Shown here: positions 58,032-64,000 of the stretch, piece after piece | Position numbering within the stretch: position 1 is the stretch's first letter | Layout of the letters: each line of letters starts with the position of its first letter | Assembly: GCA_022829145.1 (NCBI GenBank) | Contig: CM040746.1 | Coordinates: forward strand, 17,299,290-17,363,289 | From: Albula goreensis | Taxonomy: Eukaryota > Chordata > Actinopteri > Albuliformes > Albulidae | DNA: 64,000 bases | Reading direction: 5' to 3' | Program-made: the position numbers and the translations under genes | The notes under the pieces: model-generated | Told to the model about the DNA's origin: nothing | Seen by the model: the letters and a program-made list of their open reading frames with translations, nothing else | Databases searched by the model: none

Positions 58032-58811
58032 CTGCCTGACCAAAACCTACAGCACACCAAGCTGTTACAAATGCAACTGGGTACAGTGACTTGCTCTATT
58101 GACCTCTGTGTAAAACATGAAGCACCAAATACTCTGAAAATTCGCCTCAGGCTTCAGGATTATTGTACAATTTACAATGGACAATTTAACAATTCCACCT
58201 CACAAACCATATAATCATTTTGACTCCATCTTTGGTGAGAAATGGTCAGACGATTTTTTTTTTCTTTTGGGGATTTGTTTAAAATGTTAAATGTATAAAT
58301 CTGCTCCTCAGAGATGTTTTTAAGTCAGCATGGGATTCCTCTACATTCAGTTGCCTTCTATAGAAAACTGTGTTATTAGCCTCATGTGCCATATACTAAG
58401 TACAAAGCTGTGCAAAAGTATTCACACTCGATCGATTCATCTACTTTTTACCACTTGTTTCTAGTCTTGTTCTTCTTTCTTTTTCCCTCTATCCCAGCAC
58501 TTCCTTAGAAGCTGTTTCATGTCTTTTCTTCCATGTCTCTTCTGCAGCTCACACTTTGTCAGAAAGGTGCTAAAACAAGCCAGCTCCAGTCTGAAGTCTG
58601 ACCTACAAAACTCCTCACTAACTTTGAGGGTTTTTTCACGCTGCAGAACGTATGCCTTTGATGAGAAGCACTTGCTCAGGGGGGTGATGTCACCTCTAGA
58701 AATTCCCTCACTGTTTCACCAAGTCTCTGACTGGCTTATAGCCATGCTTCATTTTCAGAGTTTACTTAAGTATTACTTTGTCATCAAAGTATGATAAATT
58801 AGCCAAATGTT
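58032..58811. other. Non-coding sequence, possible transposon end
   Basis: 58399-58440 contains GCAAAAGTATTCACAC, a word typical of Tc1-like terminal repeats, followed by GATTCAT. A related copy is at 62846-62874. Otherwise unique. Confidence 0.45.
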
Positions 58812-58903
58812 GGAGCTCTGTGTTTTTGATAGAAAATGAAGAGGCCCTGTATTTCTGTTAAGTGACAGAAATTGAAGGAGCTCTACATTTCTGTTAAGTA
58901 TTA
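58812..58903 (+). repeat. Three-copy short tandem repeat
   Basis: Units beginning near 58812, 58841 and 58877 share GGAGCTCT/GAGGCCCT, then TATTTCTGTTAAGT or a variant, and two of them end AAATGAA or AAATTGAA. ATTTCTGT with ACAGAAAT forms a small hairpin in the middle unit. Confidence 0.75.
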
Positions 58904-60430
58904 CATGTCAAGGAAACACAAATATGTCTATTTACATGTTCATAAAAATAATTGTTAATTGAGAAAGACATGCTGTTTTGTGTTATGTCACCTGATTGGT
59001 TGGAACCGCAAACAAGTAAAAGTACAGGGGGAAGCATTAGCATCGTTTTGTGTGGACTATAACATCAGATCCTGCTGGTGCCCCTGCATGCATGTCATCT
59101 GCAATGCGATGGAATGTGGCAAGTTGCAAACATTTTAAGAAGTGGGTGTGCATAAAACAGCATTTCAACATAGGTAACCTCCTGTCTTTGGACCTGGTGA
59201 TTGAGTATGTGATAGTGTTTACGGTCTGAAGGCAAGTGAACTTTATGAGACCAGCAGCCATCCTTAGGAATCTGTAATATCATGTTTGCTCATCTCAGGA
59301 GAGCATTTATTTTGCTGATTCATGGTGGCAGACCACAGCAATGGCTGACAGAATTCAATTCATTTTATTTACTTGCTTCATTTTTCTCTAAGGGGTGTGA
59401 GTATGGTTGAGAAGGGTCTGCATGAATACTGTAAAAATCCTCCTTGACATACAGCTCATGGGACATGAGACAGAGGCAGGGAGGCTAAGTCTGTGTCGTT
59501 TGCTGTGTATCTGACAATTTCATATTGACAGCGCATTCAGTTCAATTGAATTCTGACCTGAATCCAGTGTTTGTTAGCACCAAAATGAATGTCTATATAC
59601 AGTAGCAATCAGTTCAGCATGCTAAAAAGGTTGTGTTAGTGATAATAATCCTCTGAGAGTGAGAGTAATCCTGTATCAAATTTTCAATAGAGCACTGTAT
59701 TTCTATTACCTGCCGATTCAGAAAGCACAAAGCATATTTTGAAGAGCATTAACTTGGCCATCACAAATAGGGTTTTCCCGCTGGATGAGACACACTAAGA
59801 AACCATTAATCTTCTATGCTTTTAATTTTGAGCTTTAAAGAGCATTACTCACTTCATATAATTGTGTATCTGATTTCACAATATATTAAAAATGCAAAGG
59901 GGAAAAAAGCAGGCAGAGCATTTTCCCTACTACACTCTATAATCTATCTCTACTTATTATGCCAGTTTATGATCTGAGACTGGACTGATTTGATCTGACT
60001 TGAAGTTCATTAAAAATGACATTGAGCAATGATAAAGCAGGGTGAGATGTGAGAATCCTTGCACGTTCACCGTTTCTCTGTTCTAACTGGTGGCTAACTG
60101 CACACTGCATATCTGCATGAATGACATCAATATTGCACGCGGCAAAAACATGGAGCCTTATTCATTTTTACATAGCTATTAAAGTGAGTATATTTTGATT
60201 CCAAATGTGACAGGTTTTTTCTTCATTTTTGCTGTCATGTCAGTGGAGTGGTACAAAATGTGATTGCGCCATGTTTTTCCTCAGTGGTAGGAGTGTTTCT
60301 TTTCATCTTCATCATCACTACAGCAGAGGGCCTCCGACACTTCGGCCTGTTTTTTTCCACACAGCTTTCACGCATCTGATGTGCAATCGGGCTGACGGAC
60401 GACTCCAGGGTGTGACGGATGATAAATAGT
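58904..60430. other. Non-coding unique sequence
   Basis: AT-rich unique sequence. A 74-codon minus-strand frame (59037-59261) is unrecognised. No gene is supported. Confidence 0.55.
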
Positions 60431-60800
60431 GCCTACAACAGGGAGAAAAGAGGCCCCTGCTCATGATACGGGCTTGGTTTATATCTGGGTCACGTGTGCA
60501 TTGTGCATGGGTCACATGTTCATAGCAGATGCCGGCAGAGTTTAGCTCCGGCAATCAATGTGAAGCCGCTCGCGTGGCACAGAGCGCTTGATACGACAGT
60601 CTGGAGGAAACGCCACGTTTCCCCTGGTATTCTTTTAGCTGTGGTTTCAGCGAGTAATGCTCATTTTGACTGTCTGTGGCTTTCTTTGTACTGGCTCAGC
60701 TGAGGGCTCCATTTAAAAGGCATCATCCCCTTATCGTTATCATGGCCGCCTGAACTCTGAGGAGATTACACATATAATGGAAAAAGAGGGGGAAAAAAAA
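60431..60800. promoter_or_regulatory. Possible enhancer-like block with two spaced E-boxes
   Basis: TGGGTCACGTGT (60486-60497) and TGGGTCACATGT (60508-60519) are near-identical words 22 bases apart, two helical turns, each with a CACRTG E-box and a GGGTCA-type half-site. The surrounding sequence is GC-balanced, with CpG words (GAAGCCGCTCGCGTGGC near 60562). Regulation is inference. Confidence 0.35.
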
Positions 60801-63099
60801 CCTGAATGATCATGTTTATTCATGACCTGAGCCTTTTAAGCACTTTTATTTGATGAACTTGACTGTTTATCACTGAGAAGGAAGGGTGGAAACTGCATCA
60901 GAACAACTAATGTGTTATTGAATGGAAACAGCCACTTGTTTTCATGGTATCATTTTGCTAGGCTTGTCTAGGTTAGTTAGCTTATTCTAAACTTACAGTG
61001 GGATGTACAATAAAAAGTACAAATGTATATAGATCAAAAGAGATCATTCTCTGTCAAATCAATAAGTTACTCCCTGAGTGACAGCATGCTATGCAGCTTG
61101 CTTCACCTATAAGGGCTACAAGCTTAAACGAGTCAGGGTGTCATTCCTAACCATGGTGTCACACTGAACTGAGAATGAAAGCCTTAGCTGGGTGCACCGC
61201 CTGCATCTTAATTTCTTACAGTTTTGGAATACTTAAATTTAGAGAAAAGCTAAATTCAATCTGGCTTTTAATGGTCTAATGAAGGTAATAAAACATTTAG
61301 CCAAGCTCAGTGAGTGTCTGCCTGTATAATGAATCAGTGCAGCAGGATGCAGAGGTATGTATATCCCCAGTGTACAAAAGAACAAATGCCCAAATTTGGC
61401 AAATTATGGACCAGATTAATTCAGTTAGTTAATTAAGGGAAATAGAACTGGAAATTCCATTCAGTACAAGGATTAAAACTGAAAGAGTGTTTTAGCAATA
61501 TCTGCCAGATGTTTTACTAAAGTGACAAAATAATAGCATTCACAACCTTTGCTGGCTTTTATACAACATCGGAGTGCGATTTCCAGAATGGTATATACTG
61601 TCTAAACACTGTTTCAGCACTCTACTGCTACATCTTCTCTGCCCGCGTTCAGAGTGTTTCATAGCCCCACCAATTTTCTCAAACATAAACTTGATACATT
61701 ATTTATGTTTCATCTTTTTTGCCTTGCTAGAATTTCATTTTCTATCTCTCAAGACTGAATACTGTCTGTATTATTTAAAACACACAGGTGCATGCTCATA
61801 AGTAGATGCACGCACTCACAGTGTGTGCTGTTCCATGTGTGTGAAAGATGAATAGTCGGATCCATTGTATTCTGCATTGACCTTGACAGATCATCAACAG
61901 TGAACATGGGCAGTACAGGCACAATGTTTGCCTTTCTCTGCATACATCAGAATCACTTGCAAAGCTGATCTTAGCAATTTCCCACCTTTTATTGTATACC
62001 CTTGTGACTTGATAATTTAACAACATAAATCAACAAAACCTGTCCTAGGTTCATCTCAGATTCTAAATTGAGCTTTTTTCAATGAATTATATTTTCACAT
62101 TCATTCTCATCTACATCAATATGACCACTTATTCTGTAGTCCAGCACTGCTTTATTAGCCTGACTGGGATAGAAGCCGTAAACCATGAATCATGTTTCTA
62201 ATCTACCCTTAGGGTAGGAGCACATACTGTATGTAACAGCGGTTTGATAACTGACTCTAAGGGAGCCATAGATCCACAGCGGGTGCGCTTATCATTGCTA
62301 CAAGCCACGCATTATGACCACCAAACTGGTCAAAAAGTATATTGCAGTATATTTCTCATTGATGACCACTGGTAGGAAGCCTGTGGGCACCTTGCAAGTC
62401 AAAGAGATAGCACACAGCGACTAACCTGAGGATCCCAGGAAAACTTAAACCCAATCTGCCCCGATAGCTGTGGATTAACTCAGAAATCTACTGTCAGACT
62501 GCTGACCGGAGGAGGTATTTAGAAGCCCAACATTATTTACATATGCACTATTCAGTTTGAGCATTTAGTAGCAATGCAGGAATCCTGGTTCTTTCTGCAC
62601 AGAGTATGTTCCCTTTATTTTAACCTCAGATTAAATGGCTTGTGTGGCGCAGTGGCAGGTATGGGCACTGAGCTGGGTGGTGAATGTAAGGAAAAATGCA
62701 ACAAAATTTCAAACATTTTTGGGGGGAAAGGCCAACAAACCCAGAGAACACTAAAAATACAACATAAAGCTGAAAAACAATACAAACAAAAACCAGTCCC
62801 CCTCTCAGCCTTGAAGGCTGTGCCTAAATAGGTGACCTAATTGAGGGCAAGTATTCACACCTGAGTTGATTCATATTCCCCCACAGTTGAGCCTGCCTGT
62901 TTGTGTGGCCATTCCAGTTTAAGTTCCTGCATTCTCTCCAGGCTGAGGGAGGGAAATGGAACTGACAGCAATCCCATGGGAGGAGCCAAGGGGGTCCTCC
63001 CTCCACCTCTCCTAGTGTCACACTTGACATGTCATTTTTAAGTATAGCTTACATCAAAAAACACACTCTTTTCAGTTTTCTGTGCAGAAACACAGATCG
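60801..63099. other. Non-coding unique sequence
   Basis: Unique AT-rich sequence. 62846-62874 (GGCAAGTATTCACACCTGAG) resembles the Tc1-type end word at 58411. A Pol III A-box-like TGGCGCAGTGGC near 62645 lacks a B box. No gene is supported. Confidence 0.55.
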
Positions 63100-63310
63100 C
63101 TGCCAAAGCAGCTGATGGCCAGCGAGTTTATCTAACTTGACAGAGATAAATTTTACAGCAGAGAGCTTTTGCTGTACTGCTGTCTTGGCGGAGAGAGCCG
63201 ACAGTATCGGTGACATTAAATTATTTCATGAGGTAATTAGTCTTGTGTTTCTGAGAGATGCTGAGCCAGAGCCAGACAGCGATTGGAATGCAGGTAGGCA
63301 GGTGTTGAAA
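63100..63310. promoter_or_regulatory. Possible conserved non-coding block
   Basis: Unique GC-balanced block. A plus-strand frame (63137-63331) reads RDAEPEPDSDWNAG just before GCAGGTAGGC, a donor-like site, so an exon is conceivable; no acceptor or known domain was seen. Recorded as possibly regulatory. Confidence 0.25.
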
Positions 63311-64000
63311 AACTCAAACAAAAAATTCTAAATCACTTATACACCTCGGTGATAAAACCAGTCACTCTACAGCACTGACCTACAGTATTGGAGATGTATT
63401 TTCACACCTCCACCTTGTCCTTATATGACACTTACATTTTGTTGGAGATCAGATCCTTTCTTTAATGTATACGATGATGATGCAGCAGTTGAATGGTTCT
63501 GTGGTTCTGTCTTAACTTTGTAGCAGCTCTTCTCTTTGAATTGCATAAGCAGGGTGGGAGGAATTACAAGAGTATGTATAATGGGCACACTTTATTCCCC
63601 GGGCTGATCTGACTGCTAGTGTTGCTCTGATCTCATTAAACTATATGAAACAGTGAATATGCAGTCCACACAAAGTTGTGCACCCAACTGTGCTCACCCT
63701 TAGATGAATAGAAAAATGTAACTATGCAGCTGTGCGCCACTGAGTGATGATATCTTGTTTAGTCCAAGTTAGTCAGGCTAGGTCGATCACAAGCAGACTC
63801 AAGGGCAAGGGCAAGGAGTCTGGAGTTTCCTAGGCTGAGCCCATTCTCACCGTGATAGCCCCACTGCCTACCCCACCGTGACCCACTCTGCACCACTGCG
63901 CCAACTCAATTTACTGATCTGGGGTTCCGGCGGCGCCGTTTAAGCAATACAGTTAATGTGATACCGCAGCTAATCAAATTCCCCACGTATGCACCAATGA
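63311..64000. other. Non-coding unique sequence to window end
   Basis: Unique sequence. The last 130 bases become GC-richer with CGGCGGCGCCG near 63929 and CAGCTAATCAAATT near 63967, and may be the start of another conserved block cut by the window edge. Confidence 0.5.

Noticed and set aside
62640..62690. tRNA gene or SINE head from the A-box-like TGGCGCAGTGGC
   Set aside because: No B box at the proper distance and no cloverleaf pairing was seen.

Overview
This window looks like non-coding vertebrate nuclear DNA, most likely from a ray-finned (teleost-type) fish. The evidence is AT-rich unique sequence, long CA/TG, AT, TAA and ATGT microsatellites, two decayed Tc1/mariner-type transposase remnants and tRNA-derived SINE fragments. 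The species cannot be named from the sequence. I found no confident protein-coding gene, rRNA, tRNA or CRISPR. The longest open frame (about 200 codons near 34.4-35.0 kb) lies in a strand-skewed stretch with a second open frame beside it and is not credible as a gene. The window could be a gene desert or a very large intron.

Region by region. 0-8.3 kb: mostly unique sequence, with a 23-bp palindrome (227), a SINE fragment (2.3 kb), a TAA array between inverted 15-mers (3.7 kb) and a purine-rich strand (5.9-6.2 kb). 8.3-11.7 kb: two blocks of an unusual 23-bp-based minisatellite, with a homogenised 46-bp dimer core at 10.18-10.91 kb; a third degenerate block is at 21.9-22.6 kb. 13.7-20.3 kb: polypyrimidine tract, G-quadruplex-type G/C runs, two CA arrays, possible regulatory blocks and an inverted pair of 33-bp cores (18.26 and 19.32 kb). 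21.2-21.6 kb: Tc1/mariner remnant, minus strand. 22.7-22.9 kb: a 96-bp TG array followed by GA. 25-47 kb: mostly unique sequence with several blocks that look like conserved non-coding elements (homeodomain and POU octamer words, short hairpins); a reverse SINE fragment is at 44.8 kb. 49-54 kb: ATGT, AT and CA arrays, a small CpG-rich patch (52.11-52.30 kb) with a weak candidate exon beside it on the minus strand, and a perfect 26-bp inverted repeat (52.7 kb). 54.9-55.5 kb: second Tc1/mariner remnant, same family and strand. 56-64 kb: two more perfect hairpins (56.6 and 58.0 kb), a short tandem repeat (58.8 kb) and possible regulatory blocks at 60.4-60.8 and 63.1-63.3 kb.

Because no gene was recognised, nothing can be said about genes working together. 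The regulatory calls are inference from texture and motif content; cross-species alignment was not available. The strongest direct observations are the hierarchical minisatellite, the perfect short-loop inverted repeats and the two transposase remnants.
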